Below, in pieces: positions 1 to 5,416 of a stretch of DNA of 7,210 nt (positions are counted from its first letter, which is position 1; every line of letters begins with the position of its first letter). The DNA lies in the NCBI GenBank assembly GCA_046482845.1, contig JAWOEJ010000349.1:1-7210 (forward strand). Reading direction: 5' to 3'. Position numbers and translations under genes: made by a program. The stretch comes from DATFJZ01 sp046482845 (GTDB taxonomy: Bacteria > Desulfobacterota > Desulfobacteria > Desulfobacterales > Desulfobacteraceae). Below the pieces are notes generated by a model. That model was given only the letters and a program-made list of their open reading frames with translations, made no database searches and was not told the origin of the DNA.

Positions 1-74
1 GAAGTTTTTTTCGTTTTTTTTTTGTCTTTATCTTTTTTTTCTGTTTTCTTTTTTTTATTTTTTTTCTTTGTCAC
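1..74 (-). CDS. Lysine-rich N-terminus of an unidentified protein (partial)
   Basis: On the minus strand a GTG at 74-72 opens a frame with no stop to the window edge, about 24 codons. A purine-rich AAGGGG-like ribosome-binding site (minus-strand GGGG at 87-84) lies nine bases upstream. The predicted peptide begins MTKKKNKKKK and stays almost entirely Lys with a few Thr, Glu, Asp and Asn residues. An ATG at 83-81 in another frame ends after eight codons, so GTG is the better start. AT-rich DNA upstream (about 100-165) could hold its promoter. A charged, low-complexity leader like this identifies no family, so the function is unknown. The A-rich strand, with one run of ten A, could also simply be non-coding low-complexity sequence. 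Divergent from larE. Confidence 0.4.
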   Translation of the reverse strand, partial: MTKKKNKKKKTEKKDKDKKKTKKT

Positions 75-167
75 GACGCATATCCCCTTTTTAGATTTTA
101 TTATGTTTTAATTTTTATAGAATTATATATAGAATTAAAAATATTTTGTAAATAGTTTTATATAAAG

Positions 168-315
168 CCGTCAGCCATCAGTACTCAGCTAACAGCTTTC
201 ATAGTTTGTTGTTCCTGTCAAGGCATGGGGTTATATGAATGTCATCAGCCATAAGCCATCAGCTTCCAGTAAATAATTACAAATTTTTTCCTGTTGGTTA
301 CTGACAGCTGATGAC
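168..315. repeat. Cluster of GTCATCAGC-type direct and inverted repeats
   Basis: Three related segments occur. One is at 170-197 (begins GTCAGCCATCAG), one at 241-272 (GTCATCAGCC, then a second GCCATCAGCT), and one in opposite orientation at 298-315. Segments 255-272 and 298-315 form an imperfect inverted repeat, 15 of 18 positions complementary, around a 25-base AT-rich loop. In addition 241-249 (GTCATCAGC) is exactly complementary to 307-315. This has the form of degenerate dispersed intergenic repeats able to fold into a hairpin. There is no transposase or target duplication. Function unknown. Confidence 0.6.
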
Positions 316-465
316 GGATTGCTTTTGCTCGATTATCACGTGTTGCTATGGAATAACCGATTAAGATCAGCCGGTGAAGGCGGCCCTGTTTCAAAAAATG
401 ATGATCGGGTTTCATGATTTGCTGCACCTTTGGGTTATAGCAGTCCGTTAATGAATTTCAACAAT

Positions 466-469
466 GGAG
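466..469 (+). promoter_or_regulatory. Ribosome-binding site that sets the larE start
   Basis: GGAG, within GGAGAAACAGTG, lies five bases before the GTG at 475. The in-frame upstream candidates, TTG at 430 and ATG at 451, have no comparable purine-rich site, so GTG 475 is the preferred larE start. Confidence 0.75.
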
Positions 470-474
470 AAACA

Positions 475-1260
475 GTGAATAAACTTGACATTCTTGAAAA
501 AAAGCTTAAAGCGCTTAACTCATTTGCCCTTGGTTTTTCAGGGGGTGTTGACAGCATGTTTCTTGCTGCATTGGCTGGGAAAATCAGCGGGATCAAGGTA
601 GTTGCGGTAACCATTGTTTCAGCGTTTATGTCAAAGACGGATATGGATCATGCTCAAAGAATGGCAGGGCAGCTGGGGCTGGATCATCGAATGATTTATG
701 CAGACCTTTGCGAAATCCCAGATATCAGGAAGAATTCAAAGGAGCGGTGTTATTTCTGTAAAAAAAAAATGTTTTCACTTATCAAAGAAAACCTGCATGG
801 GGTTGACACTGTTCTTCACGGGGCAAACACGGATGATTTAAAGGATTTCAGACCGGGGTTGATTGCTGCCCGGGAAATGGGAATTATCGCTCCCCTTGTT
901 GATGCAGGGTTGAGCAAGGCAGAGATCCGGATGTATTCACAGGATATGGGCCTTGAAACATGGGATATGCCGTCACAGTCCTGCCTGGCCACAAGAATTC
1001 CTTACGGAATGACCATAACCTGTGAAAAACTTGCCAGGATTGAAGAAAGCGAAGCTTTTCTGTCAGGTCTGGGATTTAAAAATTTCAGGGTCCGCTGTTA
1101 TGGGGATATGGCCAGACTGGAACTGGATGCAGACGGGTTTGAAAAAATATGGGAAAACCAGAATCGTGAAAAAATTTTAGCGGCATTGAAACAGATTGGT
1201 TTTTTGCATGTTGCCCTTGACCTGGAAGGGTATGTATCAGGAAAGATGAACCGGCACTGA
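475..1260 (+). CDS. larE: LarE-type ATP-dependent sulfur transferase (PP-loop)
   Basis: Predicted 261-residue cytoplasmic protein, close to the usual LarE length. In known LarE proteins the PP-loop domain adenylylates P2CMN and transfers sulfur to it, building the nickel-pincer cofactor of lactate racemase LarA and related enzymes. Visible signatures are the SGGVDS loop at residues 22-27, GANTDD at 116-121 followed by R126, SKAEIR at 147-152, and PSQSCLATRIPYG at 166-178. Cys170 lies in the region of the sacrificial cysteine (Cys176) of Lactobacillus plantarum LarE. A CYFC motif (Cys92, Cys95) adds two more cysteines, the pattern I would expect of homologues that hold a [4Fe-4S] cluster and so act catalytically; this is inference. 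No larA, larB or larC lies in the window. The frame extends upstream to a TTG at 430 without a ribosome-binding site. It is convergent with the next gene, 19 bases apart, with no obvious terminator between. Confidence 0.88.
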   Translation: MNKLDILEKKLKALNSFALGFSGGVDSMFLAALAGKISGIKVVAVTIVSAFMSKTDMDHAQRMAGQLGLDHRMIYADLCEIPDIRKNSKERCYFCKKKMFSLIKENLHGVDTVLHGANTDDLKDFRPGLIAAREMGIIAPLVDAGLSKAEIRMYSQDMGLETWDMPSQSCLATRIPYGMTITCEKLARIEESEAFLSGLGFKNFRVRCYGDMARLELDADGFEKIWENQNREKILAALKQIGFLHVALDLEGYVSGKMNRH

Positions 1261-1279
1261 TCATGCCACGAACCCGGGC

Positions 1280-3229
1280 TTACACCCGCAGAAGATCCTG
1301 TGTTTTTTTCTGCAGAACCTCTTTGGAAACCGGTTTGGTCAGAAAATGATCTACCCCTGCTTCTGCTGCCTGATCCTTCTGGGATTTTTCAGATTCTGTG
1401 GTGACAAGTATGATGGGAATGGCGGCGGAAATATTTTTTCTTATGTATCGTGTAAGCTCTATTCCGTTTCTGCCGGGCATGTTCATGTCCGTTATAATCA
1501 GGTCAAAGGTGTTGTCAATGCGTATCTTTTCAATGGCATCATTGCCGTTTTCAGCAGTGACAACATGAAAACAGGCCATGGACAATACGGATTGATACAG
1601 GTTGAGAACAGCCTTTGAATCATCTACAGCCAAAATTCTGCCCTTTATTTCCGGAAGGGTTTTAAGTGCCCTGTTCAAGAGCATTTCAGCCCCCTTTCTC
1701 ACAGATTCTGTTTTTATTTGGGTGCACGCGCTGAGAAAGGTCTGTATGGTGTCTCTGTTTTTTGAATCCTTGATTGTTTTAATAATATCAATAAGGGTTT
1801 GACTGGAGCGATAAAGGGAGTTGAATACATGAACCGCTTTCATGTCTGAAATGGCTGAAATAATATTTTTTCTAATTTCCCGGTCCGTTTCCATCACACT
1901 GATAAGCGATTCATGGCGGATATGGTCGTTTTGATCAAGTCCCTGTACTGAAGCGCATACCACGCTGTAATCCCTGTCAGCAGTTCCCCTGAGCAGTGCT
2001 TCAACGGCCTTTTCTGAGCCGATTTTACCCAGAGCCTCATAAACGCTGAATCTTATGTTTGGATTATCATGACTGGAAATTCTGCACAGGGGATCTTCAG
2101 CCCCGGAATCTCCAATTTCTCCAAGAATATTTGAGGCTATGATGATCTCATCATCACTGGAAGAAGAGAGACGGGTGCACAGCAGCGGTACAGCACCAGA
2201 TCCCAGGGAAACCAGTGAGGCAGCAACCGCTTTTCGGATCTGCGGGTTTTTGTTGTGTATATGCGCTACAAGACCTTTTAGAGCTGTTTCCCCGCCGGTT
2301 TTTCCCAGGGCTTCTGCTGCTGCATAGGCCTTGATCTCTTCTTTGTTTTCCAGGTGAGCCGCTATAACCGGCTCTGCCTTTTCCGGGTTTTGACCAGAAA
2401 GGGCAGTGATGGCGGCCAGGCTTATCAGGGTATTTTTGTGTCTGGAAAATTTTTCAAGCACAGGGATTATTTTCGGATAGTCGATTTTTCTGAATACCGA
2501 CAATATGTTGGGGATAAGGGCCGGCTCGTGATTTGTTTTCAGGGACAGGATCAGATAAGGGGCTGCCTGTGAAAGCCTTTTTTCTTCAACCAGGGAAGCG
2601 CAGAGATTTACAGCGCCTGTATCTCCTGTTAAAAGCCCGAAAAGCAGAAAATTGATATTCTGATTCAGTATTTTTCTGAGAACATCGGAAACCACGGATG
2701 TGAGGGCCTCGTCACTTTCAGGGTCATCAAGGTATCTGAAAAGGATGCAGACGGATTCATTGTCCCCTTTTTCTTCAAGCCTTTTTATTTCGTCAAAGGC
2801 CTGGGGAAAATCCATGCTGTACAGCGCAGGCTTTGGGGGCAGAATAAAGTCCTTTGTTTTATCCTCACTGCATTGATGGATAACTGCTTTGATCTCTTCA
2901 CCTGTTGCAGGTTTTTTAATGCAGGATTTCAGGTTGAATGCCTTATATCTGTCAGTCAGAGCGCCGGATATTTTTTTTGCCATACCAATGCAGAAGACCT
3001 TGTCTGAGGATAAATCAGAAGTCGTTTCAAGCTTTTCCAGGGCTTTACTGCCAATATTGTCCAGATCAATGAGAATGACGTCTGCTGTATCTGCTGAAAT
3101 TTCAGAAAAAAGCCTGTCTCCACTGGAAGGGGCAGTAACCTTAAATCCTTTTTCTGAAAGCATTATTTCAAGGATAGACCGGGTAAGCTTAATCTGTTCA
3201 GCAATTAAAATTTTTGTTTTTTCCGCCAT
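1280..3229 (-). CDS. Receiver-HEAT repeat-receiver protein (signal transduction)
   Basis: 649 residues, no signal peptide or membrane segment, so probably cytoplasmic. Residues 1-125 form an N-terminal CheY-like receiver. It keeps the likely phospho-acceptor Asp55 and a Lys-Lys-Pro at 105-107, but the usual acidic pair is Glu11-Gln12, so phosphorylation there may be weak or absent. About 150-500 is alpha-helical with PBS-lyase/HEAT-like repeats, for example AAAEALGKTG and VYEALGKIGSEKAVEALL. Residues 530-649 are a complete second receiver with Asp536-Asp537, acceptor Asp581 in TDMNMPG, Thr610/Thr611 and Lys632 in LTKPV. There is no DNA-binding or enzymatic output domain, so the HEAT array is probably a protein-docking platform switched by phosphorylation; the partner is unknown. 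The ATG at 3229 has only a weak ribosome-binding site and lies 15 bases after the ndk stop, which suggests translational coupling in one transcript. Confidence 0.85.
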   Translation of the reverse strand: MAEKTKILIAEQIKLTRSILEIMLSEKGFKVTAPSSGDRLFSEISADTADVILIDLDNIGSKALEKLETTSDLSSDKVFCIGMAKKISGALTDRYKAFNLKSCIKKPATGEEIKAVIHQCSEDKTKDFILPPKPALYSMDFPQAFDEIKRLEEKGDNESVCILFRYLDDPESDEALTSVVSDVLRKILNQNINFLLFGLLTGDTGAVNLCASLVEEKRLSQAAPYLILSLKTNHEPALIPNILSVFRKIDYPKIIPVLEKFSRHKNTLISLAAITALSGQNPEKAEPVIAAHLENKEEIKAYAAAEALGKTGGETALKGLVAHIHNKNPQIRKAVAASLVSLGSGAVPLLCTRLSSSSDDEIIIASNILGEIGDSGAEDPLCRISSHDNPNIRFSVYEALGKIGSEKAVEALLRGTADRDYSVVCASVQGLDQNDHIRHESLISVMETDREIRKNIISAISDMKAVHVFNSLYRSSQTLIDIIKTIKDSKNRDTIQTFLSACTQIKTESVRKGAEMLLNRALKTLPEIKGRILAVDDSKAVLNLYQSVLSMACFHVVTAENGNDAIEKIRIDNTFDLIITDMNMPGRNGIELTRYIRKNISAAIPIILVTTESEKSQKDQAAEAGVDHFLTKPVSKEVLQKKTQDLLRV

Positions 3230-3244
3230 GTATCTGGTCTTTAT

Positions 3245-3661
3245 TTATTCGGTTATTTCCATAGCATTGAAAAAATATCCGATCTCAAAGGCAGCTGTTT
3301 CTGGTGAATCTGATCCGTGGACAACGTTTTTTTCAATATCTGTTGCAAATTCCCGTCTGATGGTCCCTTCTTCAGCTTCCTTATAATTGGTTGCGCCCAT
3401 TAATTTCCGGTTTTGAGCAATCACATCTTCTCCTTCCAGAACCATTGCCACTATTGGTCCTGACGTCATGAATTCAGTCAGACTGTTGAAAAACGGCTTT
3501 TCCTGGTGAACAGCATAAAATCCCTGGGCCTGTTTCCGGGTAAGATGGATTTTTTTCATGGCTGCAATTTTGATGTTGTTTTTTTCAAACCGGCTTATAA
3601 TTTCACCAATAAGATTTTTTTCAACGCCGTCTGGTTTGATCAGGGATAAGGTTCTTTCCAT
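3245..3661 (-). CDS. ndk: Nucleoside diphosphate kinase
   Basis: Complete 138-residue enzyme, the normal length for the family. It moves the gamma-phosphate of ATP to nucleoside diphosphates through a phosphohistidine, balancing NTP and dNTP pools in the cytoplasm. Visible features are the N-terminal ERTLSLIKPDG with Lys9, the nucleotide-binding segment NRKLMGATN at 84-92, IRREFA at 101-106, and the active-site signature NVVHGSDS with catalytic His115. The C-terminus EIGYFF (126-131) is also typical. An AAGGA ribosome-binding site lies about seven bases before the ATG. It is probably the first gene of a two-gene transcript with the receiver/HEAT protein; its own promoter would lie in 3662-3860, divergent from the selenoprotein gene. 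No anomaly seen. Confidence 0.96.
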   Translation of the reverse strand: MERTLSLIKPDGVEKNLIGEIISRFEKNNIKIAAMKKIHLTRKQAQGFYAVHQEKPFFNSLTEFMTSGPIVAMVLEGEDVIAQNRKLMGATNYKEAEEGTIRREFATDIEKNVVHGSDSPETAAFEIGYFFNAMEITE

Positions 3662-3702
3662 GTGGTTTCCTTTTTAAAGTTAAGTTTAAATTGTTTACAC
3701 GC

Positions 3703-3730
3703 GATGATCAGGTTTTTGGGCTTGATCATC
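3703..3730. repeat. Inverted repeat in the ndk leader
   Basis: GATGATCAGG at 3703-3712 pairs with CTTGATCATC at 3721-3730 (nine Watson-Crick pairs and one G-T) across an eight-base loop. The right arm with its flank, CTTGATCATCAAG at 3721-3733, is itself a perfect inverted repeat around one central base. Lying 42-72 bases upstream of the ndk start, it could be an operator or a leader hairpin. It lacks a T-run on the minus strand, so it is not a terminator for that strand. Confidence 0.5.
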
Positions 3731-3823
3731 AAGTTGTTTGAATAGGGCCGCTGGTGGCTCTTAATCGGTTCTTCCATAGAAAAACGTGATCATTGAGTTA
3801 CAGCTTTTTATTTCAGACTGAAA

Positions 3824-3853
3824 AAAATATCACAGATCATGATTTTAAGTCAA
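3824..3853 (-). promoter_or_regulatory. Possible ndk promoter (weak)
   Basis: On the minus strand TTGACT (3853-3848) and TATTTT (3829-3824) are separated by 18 bases. The -35 matches five of six consensus positions and the -10 four of six. The -35 lies inside one copy of the palindromic repeat at 3843-3880, so a protein bound there would compete with polymerase. The resulting leader would be about 150 bases. This is the best candidate I see for ndk, but it is only a moderate match. Confidence 0.3.
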
Positions 3854-3880
3854 CTTACTTATGGCTTTTAAGTCAACTTA
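3843..3880. repeat. Tandem palindromic 15-bp repeats, likely operator
   Basis: The 15-mer TTTTAAGTCAACTTA occurs exactly twice, at 3843-3857 and 3866-3880, 23 bases apart (about two helical turns). Each contains the palindrome TAAGT-CA-ACTTA. Two identical palindromes on one DNA face, between divergent genes and just upstream of a strong promoter, are typical of a transcription-factor site. The regulator is not identifiable from the sequence. Confidence 0.5.
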
Positions 3881-3902
3881 ACTTGTGGAGTCTGGGTTAT
3901 CC

Positions 3903-3931
3903 TTGACATTTCACGGCAGTATGCTTACAAT
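3903..3931 (+). promoter_or_regulatory. Sigma-70 promoter of the selenoprotein gene
   Basis: TTGACA at 3903-3908 is a perfect -35 box. After exactly 17 bases comes TACAAT at 3926-3931, a five-of-six -10 box. Transcription would start near 3938, giving a leader of about 57 bases before the ATG at 3995. The palindromic repeats end 22 bases upstream of the -35. A near-consensus promoter plus a strong terminator suggests a well-expressed single-gene transcript. Confidence 0.75.
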
Positions 3932-3994
3932 ACACTTTCCAGATTTAATTCTGGGTAAATTTTAAAAAAACAATATGACCAAGGAGATGATGCA

Positions 3995-4309
3995 ATGATT
4001 GATATGACAGAGACTGCAAAACAGCAGATCGAAGAATACTTTAAAGGAAAAGAGCCAAGTCCTATCAGGATTTTTCTTAATTCCGGCGGCTGAGGTGGAC
4101 CATCCCTTGCTATGGCTCTGGATGAGCCTAAGGAAACAGATGATGTTTATGATGTAAAAGGATTTAAGTTTGTTGTTGATAAGGATTTTATGAAACAGGC
4201 TCAGATCATTAAAATTGATTTTACAGGCATGGGGTTCCACCTGGACTCAAAGATTGAGTTCAAGCCTTCTCAATGCGGCAGCTGCGGCAGCGCTGGTTCC
4301 TGTTGCTGA
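3995..4309 (+). CDS. HesB/IscA-like selenoprotein (Sec encoded by TGA at 4091-4093)
   Basis: The ATG follows AAGGAGA by seven bases. The frame runs through an in-frame TGA at codon 33 to a TGA at 4307-4309, giving 104 residues with selenocysteine in LNSGG-U-GGPSLAMALDEP. This matches the known HesB-like selenoprotein family, where Sec replaces the first of the cysteines used by IscA-type proteins to hold iron or an Fe-S cluster. The rest of the fold is continuous across the TGA, and the C-terminus carries Cys94, Cys97, Cys103 and Cys104 in QCGSCGSAGSCC, equivalent to the C-terminal metal-binding cysteines of IscA. A SECIS-like hairpin follows the TGA. The molecular role of HesB-like selenoproteins is not settled; Fe-S or metal handling or redox chemistry is inferred from the fold. 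It has its own promoter and terminator. A standard gene caller would report only a fragment from the internal ATG at 4112. Confidence 0.92.
4094..4133 (+). promoter_or_regulatory. Bacterial SECIS element for Sec insertion
   Basis: Within the coding sequence, GGCTC (4114-4118) pairs perfectly with GAGCC (4124-4128) around a five-base loop TGGAT. A lower stem CCTT (4105-4108) with AAGG (4130-4133) is separated by an asymmetric internal loop. The apical loop begins 25 bases after the TGA and has G at its second position. Known bacterial SECIS elements place the loop about 16-37 bases after the UGA with a G among the first two loop bases. SelB with Sec-tRNA would bind here. Confidence 0.7.
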
Positions 4310-4333
4310 TTGTTTGTCCGGTTAATTCCAGAT

Positions 4334-4376
4334 AAAAGGGTACTCCTGATTAAAGGAGTGCCCTTTTTGTTTTTTG
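4334..4376 (+). terminator. Rho-independent terminator of the selenoprotein gene
   Basis: A 13-pair stem, AAAAGGGTACTCC (4334-4346) with GGAGTGCCCTTTT (4355-4367), contains one T-G wobble and closes an eight-base loop. It is followed by TTTTTGTTTTTT. It lies 25 bases after the stop codon. The A-run on the left arm could let it also work on the minus strand. Confidence 0.9.
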
Positions 4377-4554
4377 ACTTTTGTTTTCATTTCCTTGACC
4401 AATCCCTGCCGTCATGGTACTTTCATCATCATAAATTAATACCTTATCAGAATCTGAATTGCTGTACTGTATAAGATCTGTCCATTTTACAGGATAAGTT
4501 TGACAGGCTAAATGCAGAAAAAAACAGCAGGATCATTTTATTTTTTTGCAGGCA

Positions 4555-4560
4555 GGGAGG
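4555..4560 (+). promoter_or_regulatory. Ribosome-binding site supporting a TTG start
   Basis: GGGAGG sits four bases before the TTG at 4565. The next in-frame start (ATG at 4589, residue 9) has no such site and would remove the Lys-rich n-region of the signal peptide, so TTG is preferred. The rest of 4377-4554 shows no gene; TTGACA at 4500-4505 has no acceptable -10 partner. Confidence 0.65.
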
Positions 4561-4564
4561 ACAT

Positions 4565-5416
4565 TTGAAAAAAAAATTAACTGTCTATATGGCTGCCGGT
4601 CTTATGCTGCTGCCTCTGTTTCTTACAACAGGCTGTTTCCTGGGGGATAAAAAGCCTTCCTACGGGGAGCTCGTCATTGGTTCCTGGAACAGGTACTGGA
4701 ACAAATCCTATTTTCTCCTCATCGTTAGTGCCAGCGGCGGGTGGAGTTCGGATGTCCGGGTGGAAGGGGCCTCTTCCAGAATTATCGGTAAAAAGGGATC
4801 AGCTTCAGGCACCTGGAAGATAGAAGGCGACCAGCTTGTTGTTACGGTGGAGGAATCTGATATCCCTGATGTATGGGAAAAAGATAAAACCCTTTTTTAC
4901 CAGATCGTTGAGATGAACAAAAATATAATGACGCTTAAATATCCCAACAACAGGGTGTTTACATGGAAGCGGTCCAGGGATAAAAGCAAAAACAGCAGCA
5001 GTGAAGCCCCTTTACACCCTGTGATCAGACCCCGGCCCTTTGTGGTGAATCTGGATAAAACCAGAAGCCATGACAAGGACAGGTATTTCTGCCTTGCCCT
5101 TGACATCAACCTTGAAGAGCTGATGCCTGACCAGGAAATTCCGCCCTTTCACCCAAAGGCCAGGGAGGCCGCACTGATGTTTTTAAGCGCTCTGACCTAT
5201 AAGGAAGTAAAAACCTTTGACAGTGTAAAGGAAGTCAACTCGTCACTTACGGCGCTGCTCAACCCTTATTTTAACGGGCTTATAAAAGATATTAAAATCA
5301 AACATGTGGTTATTGCTTCAACAATGGAAAAAGTTGAGGAGTTTCTCATAGAACATACACCGTCGCCTGAACCTCTGCCGGATCAGGGGGAGACGGAGAA
5401 AAAAGAGGAATCGTAA
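4565..5416 (+). CDS. Lipoprotein with FliL-like C-terminal domain
   Basis: 283 residues. A lipoprotein signal peptide is clear: MKKK, a hydrophobic core at 8-20, and the lipobox LTTGC with Cys24 as the lipidated residue. Phe follows the Cys, with no Asp at +2, so by the E. coli rule it would go to the outer membrane. Residues about 34-136 are beta-rich with GSW and GTW motifs and look like a lipocalin-type or similar small barrel (weak). Residues about 150-262 resemble FliL, the flagellar basal-body-associated protein: RPRPFVVNLDK, RYFCLALDINLE, then a helical segment and a closing strand with VVIAST. FliL proper is anchored by one membrane helix; here a lipid anchor replaces it. The tail is Pro/Glu/Lys-rich. 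Its stop overlaps the leuC start by one base (TAATG), so the two may be co-translated, though a functional link is not evident. No flagellar gene is in the window. Confidence 0.7.
   Translation: MKKKLTVYMAAGLMLLPLFLTTGCFLGDKKPSYGELVIGSWNRYWNKSYFLLIVSASGGWSSDVRVEGASSRIIGKKGSASGTWKIEGDQLVVTVEESDIPDVWEKDKTLFYQIVEMNKNIMTLKYPNNRVFTWKRSRDKSKNSSSEAPLHPVIRPRPFVVNLDKTRSHDKDRYFCLALDINLEELMPDQEIPPFHPKAREAALMFLSALTYKEVKTFDSVKEVNSSLTALLNPYFNGLIKDIKIKHVVIASTMEKVEEFLIEHTPSPEPLPDQGETEKKEES

Larger units (their letters stand above)
75..474. other. AT-rich intergenic region with repeat cluster
   Basis: About 400 bases lie between the left-edge frame and larE. 90-165 is strongly AT-rich. 168-315 holds the repeat cluster annotated separately. 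316-474 carries no convincing gene. A weak sigma-70-like pair, TTGCTC at 325-330 and TATGGA at 347-352 with a 16-base spacer, could serve larE, but it is too poor to call. The minus-strand open frame at 427-245 runs through the repeats, has no ribosome-binding site that I can see, and is not a gene. Confidence 0.6.

Noticed and set aside
168..315. CRISPR array
   Set aside because: Repeats are degenerate, unevenly spaced and in mixed orientation, with no uniform spacers.
430..474. Upstream larE starts at TTG 430 or ATG 451
   Set aside because: Neither has a ribosome-binding site; the GTG at 475 has GGAG at correct spacing and gives the expected N-terminus for the family.
2889..3386. Plus-strand open frame of 165 codons
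   Set aside because: It lies opposite the well-supported receiver/HEAT and ndk genes, spans both of them, and has no family features.
4091..4093. TGA read as a true stop or as a nonsense mutation making a pseudogene
   Set aside because: The frame and family similarity continue on both sides, the GG-U-GGP context matches known HesB-like selenoproteins, and a hairpin lies at the right distance.
3962..4240. Minus-strand open frame of 92 codons over the selenoprotein gene
   Set aside because: It is antisense to a recognised gene with promoter and ribosome-binding site, and its sequence shows no domain.
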